Assembly: GCF_003184185.1 (NCBI RefSeq)
Contig: NZ_QHJG01000004.1
Location: 1 to 64,000 of the forward strand
Reading direction: 5' to 3'
DNA length: 64,000 nucleotides
From: Legionella qingyii
GTDB taxonomy: Bacteria; Pseudomonadota; Gammaproteobacteria; Legionellales; Legionellaceae
The notes below the pieces were generated by a model. It saw nothing but the letters and a program-made list of their open reading frames with translations. It did not search any database and was not told where the DNA came from. The stretch's first letter is position 1. Every line of letters starts with the position of its first letter. Below are positions 1 to 9,641 of this stretch, in pieces. A program made the translations under genes and the position numbers.

Positions 1-78
1 ATGAGGGAGTTTAGATAGACTAAATGACCGAATTAAAAACATTTTTTAACGAAGAGATTGGGATTTTTCGAAGTCCTG
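1..78 (+). repeat. MITE-like palindromic element, copy 1 (cut by window edge)
   Basis: This is the right-hand part of the dispersed element described for 12601-12724. It carries the central segment, the AAAAACATTTTTTAACGAAG arm and the right terminus ending AAGTCCTG, with one base missing in the terminal TTTTCG(T)AAGTCC. The left arm lies outside the window, so its target duplication cannot be tested; the five bases that follow are ATCCT. Confidence 0.85.
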
Positions 79-183
79 ATCCTAATAAAAATTATTGAGT
101 TTTATCATGAAGATAAATAAAAACCAACACATCAACGTATGAGATCCCTCTATAAATGGATACAAAAGAATAATTCTCGTGGA

Positions 184-1560
184 TTATGTCGCATCGATTG
201 CATATGAAGGGGATTCGTCATTGGTAATCCGAAAACTATCATAATCTCGAATGAAGTTTGCTATATGATATGCTAATGAAAAATTAGTATGCTCTCCGAA
301 AATATCATGATAAACACCTCTAGGCGTTTCATCTAATTCAGCGGTACAAGTTTTTAGCAGAATATCTGCATATTTTTTATTTATTTCTCCCCATTTGTCC
401 AATATGGCTTTGCCATTAGCAAGATGAATTTCATCTTTAAAAATACTTAATTTATTGAAATGGTATAAATTACCCATGAGATAAAGGGCAAAAACCCGCG
501 TTTCCATATATTGCATAGGAATAGCATTCAATACCGAGGGAATAAGAAGTTTAAGCATCAGGAATTTGCTATTATCCAAATTGCGAATTACAAACAGTAA
601 ATTCCAGCTAGTGTACAAATGCATCCATTCTTTATACACATAAAATTGACTGACTCTTTTAGGAAGTCGATTAATGATTAAGTTAGGTAACAAGCTGTAT
701 TCGCCCTCCTCTGTTATTGAGCTTTCCTCAGGCAAAACTAAATTTTTAAAAGAATAACCGTGAGAGGGTCTAAGGCATTCTAACAAACGAATAAGCGTAG
801 CCCCTGCAAAAGCATTGTCAGCCGGTTGACCATCCTCCTCATACTTTTCTTCCCAAGTTGCTTCCAAGATATTTAAACTCACATTTTTGACTGAATCATC
901 ATGCATTTCACCTAATGGAGGAGGACAAATCTTGGCATTCCACAGCGCTAATCCATGCTGCTTAATAAACACTTTTGATTTTTTAACAATTTCTTCCTGA
1001 CTAAGTTCCTCATCTCCTAATGCACGAATAAATGCACCTTCAGTAATCACGGGGTCAACAGAAACTAATTTTAGGCTTTTAAAAAGAGAAAAGTTATTTC
1101 TATTCGAACAAAAAAAGAAATTATTGATGGGATTTCCAGGATAATAAGTGTTTCTTTGTTTTGTAGTAAAACTATAGATATCTTCATTCAATGTGAAACT
1201 GTTTACCATAGTCACTGCGAATGCCTCGAATAAACATAATAAATTCAGCTGGATTTGCAGCTGTTCTGACATTTCATTTAACTCTAGATCTGCAATTAAT
1301 TCTTCGTGCTCTATAAAAGCCAGTAACTCGCATATTGGTGGATTGTTTAGCAAACCTTCTTTTACAGACTCAATGAGTCGCTCCAAATCAATAGGTTCTT
1401 CTGTGAGTTTAGCCAAGAAGTTTTTGAACCCTTGATCACGAATTTCAAGTGAATTTAAACTAAAATCATGGAGAGTATTTTTGATAATGGCTGGATTGGA
1501 TTGTTTCTTAAGATATTTCGTTACACGCTCTAAAAATTGTTTTGCTAAAGTCCTTTGCAT
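184..1560 (-). CDS. hypothetical protein, 458 aa
   Basis: I do not recognise this protein. It is a long uninterrupted reading frame opening with ATG at 1560 behind a weak GGA. No signal peptide or clear membrane span is seen; one hydrophobic helix-like stretch lies near residues 105-117. The composition is that of a soluble, mostly helical protein. It ends 70 bp from the stop of the subtilisin-like protease gene start region on the same strand, but nothing links the two functionally. A large orphan soluble protein of this kind in a Legionella-like genome could be a Dot/Icm effector, but no eukaryotic-like domain or clear C-terminal secretion signal was found, so that remains a guess. Confidence 0.75.
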   Translation of the reverse strand: MQRTLAKQFLERVTKYLKKQSNPAIIKNTLHDFSLNSLEIRDQGFKNFLAKLTEEPIDLERLIESVKEGLLNNPPICELLAFIEHEELIADLELNEMSEQLQIQLNLLCLFEAFAVTMVNSFTLNEDIYSFTTKQRNTYYPGNPINNFFFCSNRNNFSLFKSLKLVSVDPVITEGAFIRALGDEELSQEEIVKKSKVFIKQHGLALWNAKICPPPLGEMHDDSVKNVSLNILEATWEEKYEEDGQPADNAFAGATLIRLLECLRPSHGYSFKNLVLPEESSITEEGEYSLLPNLIINRLPKRVSQFYVYKEWMHLYTSWNLLFVIRNLDNSKFLMLKLLIPSVLNAIPMQYMETRVFALYLMGNLYHFNKLSIFKDEIHLANGKAILDKWGEINKKYADILLKTCTAELDETPRGVYHDIFGEHTNFSLAYHIANFIRDYDSFRITNDESPSYAIDAT

Positions 1561-1630
1561 AAAAAATCCATGTATTTGAAAATAACAAAGTATATGTCTT
1601 TAGCAAAAATTTTTAAATAAAAGGGACTCT

Positions 1631-3427
1631 TTAACTATTTTCTCCTTCCTGTGGAGGAACCACAATAGCAAAAGGTTCGCTAGAGCTGCCGTCTATGACT
1701 TTATTTAATAATGTAACTCTTACTAAAACGTTCATTGTTTTACTTTCTGCAGAACATTTTGTTTCATTCGGCTCACGCTTACAGTTTGCAACCTGGTGCA
1801 CTGTATCTATAGGACTGGTATCGATATCAATCACTTTTTGATGTTCCACATCAATAAGGGCTATCTGCAGGTGACTAAGCTTCCATTCGCTCCCTTCTGC
1901 AGTATATCCCACGCGCCGTTCATGAACCAGGGTAACTTTTTGCCCTCTTTTCAATGTAGTTTGGTATTCCCACACTGGCTGTTCTACGGTCAACTCGCTT
2001 TCCACAATATTATTTCTTTGTTGAAATGCTTTTTCCATATTGAGGTAACCCCAACCATACGTTCGATTCCATGCTGAGCCCATAATTTTAGTATGTCCCG
2101 AATTCATTGAACCCGCATCGGTCCAAGTATCCGCACTGTTAATAAGTAACGCCTTGATGGCCATAGGATTCTGAATCCCTGCATCTTGCAATAACAATGC
2201 TGCCGCACCTACATGAGGGGCAGCTGAGCTTGTTCCCCCCATGAGACGATAACCATCTTTATAGTTCATCGCATTAGAATAGACAAAACCATAAATTTTA
2301 GGGTCAGGAGCACACGTCATCGTATCATGGCCAGGGGCAGTTAAATCAGGTTTACGTCTACCAAAAGGTGTAGGACCTCGGCTACTGGTATTCTTTATAT
2401 GATGTTTGGCTCTATCTACAGTTTTTACCGTAGATTCATTTTCAGTGACCAGCGTATTCATATTGGCAATAGTAAGCGCATTATAATTATCACCAGGGAC
2501 TGTTAATGTGGAGGCAAAGGTAAATTGATGCGCTGGCTCTATGTATCCAGCATTCCCTGCTGATTTTACCCAAAGGATTTTTTGAGTATTTACTACATAA
2601 TCCATCACTTTTGCTAGCCCACTCCATTCAGGACAAGCAGGACAATTTAAATCGAGCCGACCATTTCCCATACTGTAATTAATAATGGTAGGTTTCAGTT
2701 CAGCACGATTCAACATCCAATCCAAAGTTTCCATCGTACGCATAATACTTGCAGGATCAGCAGTTTCCTCTCCAGCTAATCCAGATACGATGGCTGAAGC
2801 GCCATAAGCAATCCCTTTATATTTCTCATGATTACTGGCATAAATACAGGCGACGCCTGTTGCATGAGGCTCTTTTACACCATTAATCAGATTAGAATAT
2901 CCAGAACCTACATCTTGGCGCACTACTAATCTTTTACCGGATAAAGCAGAATGCAAAGGATCTACTCCTGTATCGATTATGCCAATAATTCCTTTTTGAC
3001 CAGTATAACCATGGGCCCACCAATTACTCACATTAGGGTAAAAGGATGAGGGTGTCAGTTTTAAAACTTGGGCCGTAACATCCAACTCTGGCATAGCTGC
3101 TGGATGTGAAGAAATTTGTGCTGCTGCATTTAAATTAGCAATGTGATAGAGCAAGGTACGATCTCTGGGAATTTGTATTGCTACTGCAGGCATAAAACCG
3201 AGGTCTTTTACATTTACATTGGGAGTTTTTTTTAACTGTTCAATAAATGGTTCTTTCTCCGAGGCATTATGTAAAAAAACCAGGAGTGATAAAGGAGCAT
3301 GTGAAGAGGATCTGGAATGTTTTAAAGTTTGGAGGACATCAGCATCGATAATGGCTCTTGCCGAAAGAACAGGACTTACAGTAAGTAAAATTATCGCCAG
3401 ATAAGATCTTTTGAATATACGCCACAT
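1631..3427 (-). CDS. secreted subtilisin-like serine protease (peptidase family S8)
   Basis: Residues 1-25 form a signal peptide (basic start, hydrophobic core, cleavage near SARA), so the enzyme is exported. The S8 catalytic triad is visible: Asp152 in GIIDTGVDP, His188 in EPHATGVAC, and Ser400 in GGTSSAAPHV; the oxyanion Asn is N292 in SAGNAG. The His motif is HATGVA rather than the usual HGTHVA, but the His itself is kept. About 125 residues before the catalytic domain could act as a propeptide, and about 130 residues follow it. The ATG at 3427 has GAGGG seven bases upstream. The gene is divergent from a secreted metalloprotease at 3949, so both may contribute to the extracellular proteolysis typical of legionellae. 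Confidence 0.93.
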   Translation of the reverse strand: MWRIFKRSYLAIILLTVSPVLSARAIIDADVLQTLKHSRSSSHAPLSLLVFLHNASEKEPFIEQLKKTPNVNVKDLGFMPAVAIQIPRDRTLLYHIANLNAAAQISSHPAAMPELDVTAQVLKLTPSSFYPNVSNWWAHGYTGQKGIIGIIDTGVDPLHSALSGKRLVVRQDVGSGYSNLINGVKEPHATGVACIYASNHEKYKGIAYGASAIVSGLAGEETADPASIMRTMETLDWMLNRAELKPTIINYSMGNGRLDLNCPACPEWSGLAKVMDYVVNTQKILWVKSAGNAGYIEPAHQFTFASTLTVPGDNYNALTIANMNTLVTENESTVKTVDRAKHHIKNTSSRGPTPFGRRKPDLTAPGHDTMTCAPDPKIYGFVYSNAMNYKDGYRLMGGTSSAAPHVGAAALLLQDAGIQNPMAIKALLINSADTWTDAGSMNSGHTKIMGSAWNRTYGWGYLNMEKAFQQRNNIVESELTVEQPVWEYQTTLKRGQKVTLVHERRVGYTAEGSEWKLSHLQIALIDVEHQKVIDIDTSPIDTVHQVANCKREPNETKCSAESKTMNVLVRVTLLNKVIDGSSSEPFAIVVPPQEGENS

Positions 3428-3653
3428 ACAGCACCCTCATTTTTGAGTTTCAATATAATGGACAAAGCTTACCTTCTCAATTGGTAAATCATTGTTATCA
3501 TCTCAGTAATGAATAGAAGGATTTTAAAGCAAGGAATCGAAAGAAGAAAGCCGTCTTAAGAAAAATATAGTTTATACAATAGGATACTGCTCCTCAGTAA
3601 TAGAGGAACTATCGTGAATTGGTCAGGGCGGGGCCTGGGTATTAGATACCGGT

Positions 3654-3890
3654 ATGTTAAAATTGTTATTGGCTGATTGTGATCAAAATATGAAGATTAT
3701 GGCAGCTCAACAACTGGCAGAACTTGAGAAAAATTGCACGGAACATGGGGCACATTTTGATTTTGCCCCTTTACTCACAGCGTTAAAACAATGCGCTGAC
3801 AATATTGAGGTGTGGAGTGATGAGCAAACCGATAAGTATTGGATTACCACTGCAGGGGGGTGCCAAAAAGCCCTCAAAATTCATTCCTAA
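3654..3890 (+). CDS. small hypothetical protein, possibly a gene remnant, 78 aa
   Basis: A short frame with two Cys-containing helical segments (around ADCDQNM and KQCADNIEVW). There is no convincing ribosome binding site before the ATG, and the frame stays open upstream only to a TGA at 3615, adding a GQGGAW stretch. It may be the tail of a decayed larger gene rather than a functional small protein. No family recognised. Confidence 0.35.
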   Translation: MLKLLLADCDQNMKIMAAQQLAELEKNCTEHGAHFDFAPLLTALKQCADNIEVWSDEQTDKYWITTAGGCQKALKIHS

Positions 3891-3948
3891 TTTGAATACT
3901 GTTCATTCTAATGATACATTTTGTCTCTCAACTACTTAGAGATAAATA

Positions 3949-6162
3949 ATGACAAGGACGCTTTTTTCTTCAGCACTCATACTGTTTTGTTCCATTGCTT
4001 TTGCACAAGATCAAGTGATTGAGGATTTTTTTAAAGATGTGAATCCATCAGCAATATCCACCAAGACGGAAAATAATATACAAGCGAGTCATTTTCGCCT
4101 TGTTGAAATTGACCTCAGCCAACTGTATGCGGAACTGGAAAACGTACCCCATCGAGATGAGTTAAAATCAGGAACTGCATCACAAATTGCCCTTCCTTTG
4201 CCCGATGGAACTACTAAGCTGTATCAAGTTGTCGAAAACAGTACATTACATCCGGAACTCAGTGCAAAATTCCCCACAATTAAAACCTATGATGCTTATG
4301 GGGTTACTGATCCAGGCGATTTCGTCAAACTGGATCTTACTCCGCAGGGATTCCATGCGATGATTCTCAGACCAGGAAAAAGTCCGGTTTTTATTGATCC
4401 CTTAAGAAAAAAAAATACTCAATATTATATTGTTTATAATAAAAAGGACTTTATAACCTCCAAGCACTTGAAATGCGGCGTCCAAAGTCAAAATCAATTT
4501 GCAACCTCGCCTGTTAGTTCAAAACATTTCGCTCGTTTTAATCCTTGCCAACTCAAAAAATACCGCCTAGCCATGGCAGCAACAGCAGAATACACTCAAT
4601 TTCAAGGCGGAACAGTAAACGATGCATTGGGGGCAGAGGCAACCACGATAAACAGAGTGAATGGTGTTTATGAAATTGATATGGCCATTACAATGCAAAT
4701 TATTGCTAATAATAATCTTATTATCTATACAGATCCTAATAATCAGCCCTATACACACGGTGTTCCCGAAAAGATGATCAATGAGAATCAAGAGAATGTG
4801 AATCAAGTTATTGGTGCACCTAATTATGATATAGGCCATGTTGTAGATTCAGCAGGAAGCGGTTATGCCGGGCTAGCCTGTGTTTGTAATGATGAACGTA
4901 AAGCAAGAGGGGTTACTGGTCAAGCCAAGCCTGTAGGAGACCCTTTCGACATTGACTATGTAGCACACGAAATGGGACATCAATTTGGCGCAAATCACGT
5001 ACAAAACAATAGCTGTCAAAGGAATGGACCCACAGCCGTAGAACCTGGAAGTGGTAGCTCCATTATGGGCTATGCTGGAATTTGCGCCCCTAATGTTCAA
5101 AAAAATTCAGATGCTTATTTTAATGGCATTAATCTTCAAGAAATGGGCACTTTTGTCTCCAGTCCCTCGCATACCTGCCCTGTTACAACAGACATTCCTG
5201 ATGCTCCTGTAATTACTAGTGTTAATGCAGGAGTTACAATTCCTGCGCAAACCCCTTTTGCTTTGACTGCATCAGCGACTAAAAGTGGCGGCACTGAAGT
5301 ATTAACCTATACCTGGGAACAAATGAATAATGAAGTCTCTCCCCAGCCTCCAGTCAGCACAGCAACAGGGGGACCCAATTTTAGAAGTTTCTCACCACAA
5401 CCGACAGGCACACGTTTCGTCCCTAATCTCAACGCGCTCAGTAACGGAGGTCCTTTTACATGGGAAGTTTTACCTTCAGTTTCTCGTATTATGAAATTCA
5501 GAGTTTCAGTACGTCGGAATACTCCGGGAGGCTCTTGCAATGCATATACTGATACAACTGTAACAACAACCACTAATGCGGGTCCTTTTATCGTGACCTC
5601 CCCTACTAGCAAAGGCATCAACTGGATAGGTTTATCGCCACAAACAATTACTTGGGATGTTGCCAATACCAATTTTACTCCGGTTAATGCCCAAAATGTA
5701 AACATCCTTTTATCTACTGATGGCGGAAAAACATTTCCCTATACCCTTTTATCCAACATAACAAATAATGGGCACGAAGAAATCTGCGCCCCTAATTTAA
5801 ACACAACTACAGCCCGTATTATGGTGCAGGCGAGCAATGGAACCTTCTTTAATATTTCAAAAAATAATTTCTCAATCATTGCAGCTCCAGCTAAAGCACC
5901 GGTATTGACAGCAGCCGAGCGTAATCCAATGAACACCAGTAAAGCATTTGTCTCATATGCTGAGTGTATTCCCATATCCAATGATGTCTATACAGTGAAT
6001 GGTTTACCTGGAGCAACCGTGAAATTGGATATCAAGAATCATCGCTTCGTCATTGAAAACATCCTGACGCCAAAAAGAATCCCTAAGGTCACGATAACTG
6101 CGACGAATGAAAGCCGCATGAGTCAAACCTCAAACCCAATTACTATTCCCAGTATTTTATAG
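3949..6162 (+). CDS. secreted zinc metalloprotease, reprolysin-like (M12B type metzincin)
   Basis: The protein has an N-terminal signal peptide (about residues 1-19, ending AFAQ), a long propeptide-like region, and a catalytic domain with the metzincin zinc motif HEMGHQFGANH (His340, Glu341, His344, His350) followed by the Met-turn SIMGY (Met373). The C-terminal half (from about residue 420) is rich in Thr, Pro and Asn and looks like two or three immunoglobulin/fibronectin-type beta domains, including a segment with STDGGKTFPY typical of such bacterial metalloproteases. It is predicted to act outside the cell. The outer-membrane barrel gene begins 12 bp after its stop, so the two are probably co-transcribed. 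The exact substrate cannot be told from sequence. Confidence 0.92.
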   Translation: MTRTLFSSALILFCSIAFAQDQVIEDFFKDVNPSAISTKTENNIQASHFRLVEIDLSQLYAELENVPHRDELKSGTASQIALPLPDGTTKLYQVVENSTLHPELSAKFPTIKTYDAYGVTDPGDFVKLDLTPQGFHAMILRPGKSPVFIDPLRKKNTQYYIVYNKKDFITSKHLKCGVQSQNQFATSPVSSKHFARFNPCQLKKYRLAMAATAEYTQFQGGTVNDALGAEATTINRVNGVYEIDMAITMQIIANNNLIIYTDPNNQPYTHGVPEKMINENQENVNQVIGAPNYDIGHVVDSAGSGYAGLACVCNDERKARGVTGQAKPVGDPFDIDYVAHEMGHQFGANHVQNNSCQRNGPTAVEPGSGSSIMGYAGICAPNVQKNSDAYFNGINLQEMGTFVSSPSHTCPVTTDIPDAPVITSVNAGVTIPAQTPFALTASATKSGGTEVLTYTWEQMNNEVSPQPPVSTATGGPNFRSFSPQPTGTRFVPNLNALSNGGPFTWEVLPSVSRIMKFRVSVRRNTPGGSCNAYTDTTVTTTTNAGPFIVTSPTSKGINWIGLSPQTITWDVANTNFTPVNAQNVNILLSTDGGKTFPYTLLSNITNNGHEEICAPNLNTTTARIMVQASNGTFFNISKNNFSIIAAPAKAPVLTAAERNPMNTSKAFVSYAECIPISNDVYTVNGLPGATVKLDIKNHRFVIENILTPKRIPKVTITATNESRMSQTSNPITIPSIL

Positions 6163-6174
6163 AAAAGGCTTAAT

Positions 6175-6876
6175 ATGAATAAACATTCAATATCAACAAT
6201 CATCGCTTGTATCCTCTCATGTAATGCATATACAGGCGTATATTCCGGTCTTAATTTAGGTATTAATACAGTTACTGTTCACAAAGATTTGAGCTATCCT
6301 CTTGAAGAAGGTTTGCCCACTTCTTCCAGTTTTAACAACGCATATACTAATTTTCACGGACAAATTTTAGCAGGATATGAATTGCCATTGAGCACAAAAT
6401 TCTCTACTGCTTTAGAAGCAGATGCGGATCTGTTTATTGGAAAATCACGGTATAAAATTAACGAATGGTTCTTTAATGAAGACGTTGATGCAGAAGAGAA
6501 ATTAGAATATGGATTCTCCCTCTTTTTACTGCCCGCATACCAATATAATGAGTCAGCTCGTTTTTTTGTAGGACCAGGAATTTCAGGCAGCCGTTTTGCA
6601 GTTAACATGGACAATACGGCTGGGAATGTTGGAGTCAGCGCGAATTTCAAGAAATGGTTAATCGGCGGTGGTTTAAAAGCAGGAGCAATCACCAAACTCA
6701 ATCATAACCTGGATCTACTCTTAACGTATCAGTTCACTCAGTACAACAGTACGGAACGAACTCAAATTGAACCGTTATCTGATGAAACATTACGAGGACG
6801 TTACAGGCCGAATGTAAATACTGTATTAATCGGTCTTAGAGTCAATATGCCAGAATCAGTTATTGTAACTAAATGA
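6175..6876 (+). CDS. outer-membrane beta-barrel protein, 233 aa
   Basis: A short signal sequence (about residues 1-18) is followed by GVYSGLNLGINT, the first strand typical of small opacity/OmpA-like barrels, then alternating amphipathic strands and a terminal strand VLIGLRVNM close to the C-terminus. The size (about 230 residues) fits an eight-stranded barrel. The gene lies 12 bp downstream of the metalloprotease gene with an AAGG ribosome site, suggesting an operon. It may be an adhesin-like or structural surface protein; no specific function is supported. Confidence 0.8.
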   Translation: MNKHSISTIIACILSCNAYTGVYSGLNLGINTVTVHKDLSYPLEEGLPTSSSFNNAYTNFHGQILAGYELPLSTKFSTALEADADLFIGKSRYKINEWFFNEDVDAEEKLEYGFSLFLLPAYQYNESARFFVGPGISGSRFAVNMDNTAGNVGVSANFKKWLIGGGLKAGAITKLNHNLDLLLTYQFTQYNSTERTQIEPLSDETLRGRYRPNVNTVLIGLRVNMPESVIVTK

Positions 6877-6886
6877 TGTATCTTAA

Positions 6887-6936
6887 TAGTGAGTGCAGGT
6901 CGTATATATTGGACCTACCCCAACCGGCACTCACTA
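6887..6936 (+). terminator. inverted repeat downstream of the metalloprotease/barrel operon
   Basis: TAGTGAGTGC at 6887-6896 pairs perfectly with GCACTCACTA at 6927-6936, with a second small hairpin (AGGTC/GACCT) inside the loop. There is no T tract after it, so it may be a structure protecting the 3' end rather than a classical terminator. Confidence 0.45.
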
Positions 6937-7039
6937 CCACAAATTTTATGATCACTGATCTCAAAACTATAGTACCTGCTTTATAATTATTAATGCCATC
7001 TTGATAAACGTAATCTATTTGACTTAATTTTCAAAAATA

Positions 7040-7163
7040 GAGGACTTATGAAAAAACCCAATCTCTTCGTTAAAAAATTTTTTTAATTCGGTCATTTAGT
7101 CTATCTAAACTCCCTCATTAAAAACATTTTTTACCTAAGCCTTGGGGTTTTTCGTAAGTCCTG
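7040..7163 (-). repeat. MITE-like palindromic element, copy 2
   Basis: A complete 124-bp copy in the opposite orientation to the others. Ends are AGGACTTATGAAAAAACCCA and GGGGTTTTTCGTAAGTCCTG. The first base is G instead of C. The bases AAATA directly precede (7035-7039) and directly follow (7164-7168) the element, a perfect 5-bp target duplication. The rest of the gap 6877-7230 holds only the inverted repeat above and AT-rich sequence. Confidence 0.92.
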
Positions 7164-7230
7164 AAATAGTGCTTCACCAACAAGACAGACTCGACTTAAA
7201 TCGAGCCTGTTTGCCGATTAATAAATTGCT

Positions 7231-7803
7231 TCATTTTGAAGGTTTGCTTACTGAAAAAGAAGAGTCTTCCTGTTCCTCTTGGGGGTTGGTAAGTTTTCCA
7301 GTGTTTGAGTTAAATTTAAATATATAACGATGTTGGGGGCCTCTTGATTTTGTACGTTGATGATATTGGGTTACATTTCCTGTTTTAACATCCAGACGAA
7401 ACATATTTTGATCTGTGGAAACTGTGTTATCTTCTTTATTTTTTTCCTCAATATCATCCTGATTCGTCTTTATATCAAGGTCAATTTTAAACATATATTT
7501 TTTCATCTGCTTATTTTGTTCAGACCCAAAGAAATTTTTTCTCTTTTTCAAAGAGGGTTTACTACCGTCTTCTGGTATTTGCAAGGATTTATTTTTGTTT
7601 AAAGGTTCCGCTGGCACCGCATCTTGTGACTTTTTACTATAAAAAGCTTGCTCCAATTCACTAAGATCTTCGTTATTTAATTCTAATTCAAGAAGGTGAT
7701 TATCCATTTCTTGTGGCTTTTTGCCATAAAAAGCATCTTTCAGTTGCTTAATGTCAGCATCATTTAATTCTAATTTCAGAAAATGATTGTAGGGATTAGG
7801 CAT
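7231..7803 (-). CDS. hypothetical protein with internal repeats, candidate Dot/Icm substrate, 190 aa
   Basis: I do not recognise a family. The N-terminus holds two copies of a roughly 28-residue unit: residues 6-33 (NHFLKLELNDADIKQL...) and 35-62 (NHLLELELNNEDLSEL...), each ending in AFYxKKxQ. The middle is Lys-rich, and the C-terminal half has three loosely related short segments (FKIDLDIKT, MFRLDVKTGN, IFKFNSNTGK). The last 20 residues are acidic then polar (EEQED followed by SSFSVSKPSK), which fits the E-block type of C-terminal Dot/Icm secretion signal. There is no signal peptide or membrane span. AGGAG precedes the ATG at 7803. Effector status is inference only. Confidence 0.72.
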   Translation of the reverse strand: MPNPYNHFLKLELNDADIKQLKDAFYGKKPQEMDNHLLELELNNEDLSELEQAFYSKKSQDAVPAEPLNKNKSLQIPEDGSKPSLKKRKNFFGSEQNKQMKKYMFKIDLDIKTNQDDIEEKNKEDNTVSTDQNMFRLDVKTGNVTQYHQRTKSRGPQHRYIFKFNSNTGKLTNPQEEQEDSSFSVSKPSK

Positions 7804-8326
7804 GCAAACTCCTATTTAAGAATAAATAGTCGCGCATACTATCAACCGGACTTATTTGATGTCAATGTGATTTAAAAATGCCATAAAAAGCGGCTGAAGC
7901 TTTAGCCCCTAGTAAAGAGAGAATGCGAACAAAAAATACACTTCCTTCTAATGTCTGTTGACATTTCATTTTATTTCTTTTGCTCAAAGACAATCTTCGA
8001 CAAATTGAAAATAGCGTTCTATAAAAATTAAATTGACACAGCGAAGGCCAATTTGCTATGTTAACCCAATAATAGATAAAATTTTACCAAACTGCTATCA
8101 ATATGAATCACCGCGATACGAACAAAAGCAATAAGTACCCTGCAGTGTTCACTGCAAAGGTATCGCCATGCCATGATTCATTACCAACAACAATCTCTTC
8201 AGTAGACATTATTATTATTTTGCCCTCTTTACCCTAGAGCGGTTGGCTATTTCTTATTCCCGAACCTCTCTAGGGAGGAACTTTCGGGTAATTGGAATTA
8301 TTGCTTTATTAATACTGGAGGGTATC
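7804..8326. other. 523-bp intergenic region between divergent genes
   Basis: This gap holds the promoter candidate at 8033-8062 and a leader of about 260 bp before the MFS gene. An in-frame TTG at 8243 would add 28 residues to the transporter, but it lacks a ribosome site. No RNA gene or repeat was recognised. Confidence 0.5.
8033..8062 (+). promoter_or_regulatory. sigma-70-like promoter candidate for the MFS gene
   Basis: A perfect TTGACA (8033-8038) is followed, 18 bp later, by TATGTT (8057-8062). It lies about 265 bp upstream of the MFS start codon and would give a long leader. Found by eye only. Confidence 0.4.
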
Positions 8327-9619
8327 GTGACTCAAACTAACTATTTAAATTTAAAAAACAATTACTTGCCCTTTATCATGTGGTTTTTTCCACTTTCATT
8401 TTTTGCACTTCAATTTATTTTGCGTCTTTGGCCAGGATTGATGATGCACCAAATAATGAACCAATTTTCAATAGATGCAGCCAGTTTTGGTCTCTTAGCT
8501 GCTTTTTATTATTATGGGTATGCCGGAATGCAAATTCCCATGGCGATATTGCTCGAAAAATTTGGTGCCAAAAGAGTGGTTTTTATCTTTACTCTACTTT
8601 GTGGATTAGGTGCCTTACTCTTTACCTCAACCAATAATTTTTATCTAGCCTTATTGAGTAGATTTTTAATCGGAGCCAGTTCTGCTGTTGGTTTTTTAGG
8701 AGTATCCAAAGTTATTTCTGAATGGTTCAATAGCAATCAATACTCTCAAATGGTTGGATTTTCTTTTAGTGTTGGGTTATTAGGAGCAGTCTATGGAGGT
8801 AAGCCAGTAACGCAATTGATCGCAACTTACGGTGGTCAACATGTAGGACAGGTACTTGCACTCTGTTCTATCACCATAGGACTTTTGGCATATTTAGTCC
8901 TACGTACTCCAAAGAATATTGAAACCACAAAATCGAATGAAATAAATCTATCTTATTTATCTGTTTTATTCACCTCAAGAATATTATGGACTCTGGCCCT
9001 GGCAAATTTACTCATGGTTGGCGCACTAGAAGGTTTTGCGGATGTTTGGGGGGTATCCTATTTAACTACTGCCTATGGTTTTGCAAAATCTGATGCCGCC
9101 CTGCTCGTATCATTTATCTTTGTTGGTATGTTATTTGGTGGACCAATACTTGCATTTTTGAGCAAAAAATTAGGGAATTATACAGTAATAGGCATTTGCG
9201 GAATTGGGTTGACCTTAGCATTTCTCGTGCTTCTCTCAGATCGCGTGAGTAATTGGTGGATGCTTAGTATTCTATTCTTCGCAATTGGGCTCATGTGCTG
9301 CTATCAAGTCATTGTCTTTGCGGCAGGATCCAGACTGGTTTCCCCAAAACATTTAGGAATAACCATAGCTTTTTTAAATTGTATCAATATGTTTGGTGGC
9401 TCATTTTTTCATACTTTAATTGGCAACTTAATGGATTATTACTGGGAGGGAAGTTTCACTGCAGATGGTATGAGGCAATACAGTATTCAATCCTATCATC
9501 ATGCATTAGTAGTTATACCTTTGGGAGCTCTTTTGGGAACAGTATTGGTTTATTGGGTTCACAAAAATGCCAAGAATCAAGTACCTACGGCATCTGTTGA
9601 ACAGACTACAACTTCTTAA
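8327..9619 (+). CDS. major facilitator superfamily transporter, 430 aa
   Basis: The protein has about twelve hydrophobic spans and the MFS loop signature between spans 2 and 3 (LLEKFGAKRVVF), which places it in the inner membrane as a secondary transporter. The frame is open back to a TTG at 8243, but a GTG at 8327 is preceded at the right distance by GGAGGG (8317-8322) and yields a normal MFS N-terminus, so I use it. Substrate cannot be assigned; related Legionella proteins have been annotated as sugar-phosphate or metabolite/H+ carriers. It converges on the next gene with a 22-bp gap and is not in an obvious operon. Confidence 0.9.
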   Translation: MTQTNYLNLKNNYLPFIMWFFPLSFFALQFILRLWPGLMMHQIMNQFSIDAASFGLLAAFYYYGYAGMQIPMAILLEKFGAKRVVFIFTLLCGLGALLFTSTNNFYLALLSRFLIGASSAVGFLGVSKVISEWFNSNQYSQMVGFSFSVGLLGAVYGGKPVTQLIATYGGQHVGQVLALCSITIGLLAYLVLRTPKNIETTKSNEINLSYLSVLFTSRILWTLALANLLMVGALEGFADVWGVSYLTTAYGFAKSDAALLVSFIFVGMLFGGPILAFLSKKLGNYTVIGICGIGLTLAFLVLLSDRVSNWWMLSILFFAIGLMCCYQVIVFAAGSRLVSPKHLGITIAFLNCINMFGGSFFHTLIGNLMDYYWEGSFTADGMRQYSIQSYHHALVVIPLGALLGTVLVYWVHKNAKNQVPTASVEQTTTS

Positions 9620-9641
9620 AGCTTCATTGAATTAATAAGTA

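Noticed and set aside
1631..6162. The two neighbouring secreted proteases as one operon or an antibacterial toxin system
   Set aside because: They are divergently transcribed, have no immunity-like partner, and each resembles ordinary exported proteases.
8243..8326. TTG at 8243 as the MFS start
   Set aside because: The frame is open, but there is no ribosome site, while GTG 8327 has GGAGGG at the proper distance and yields the expected N-terminus.
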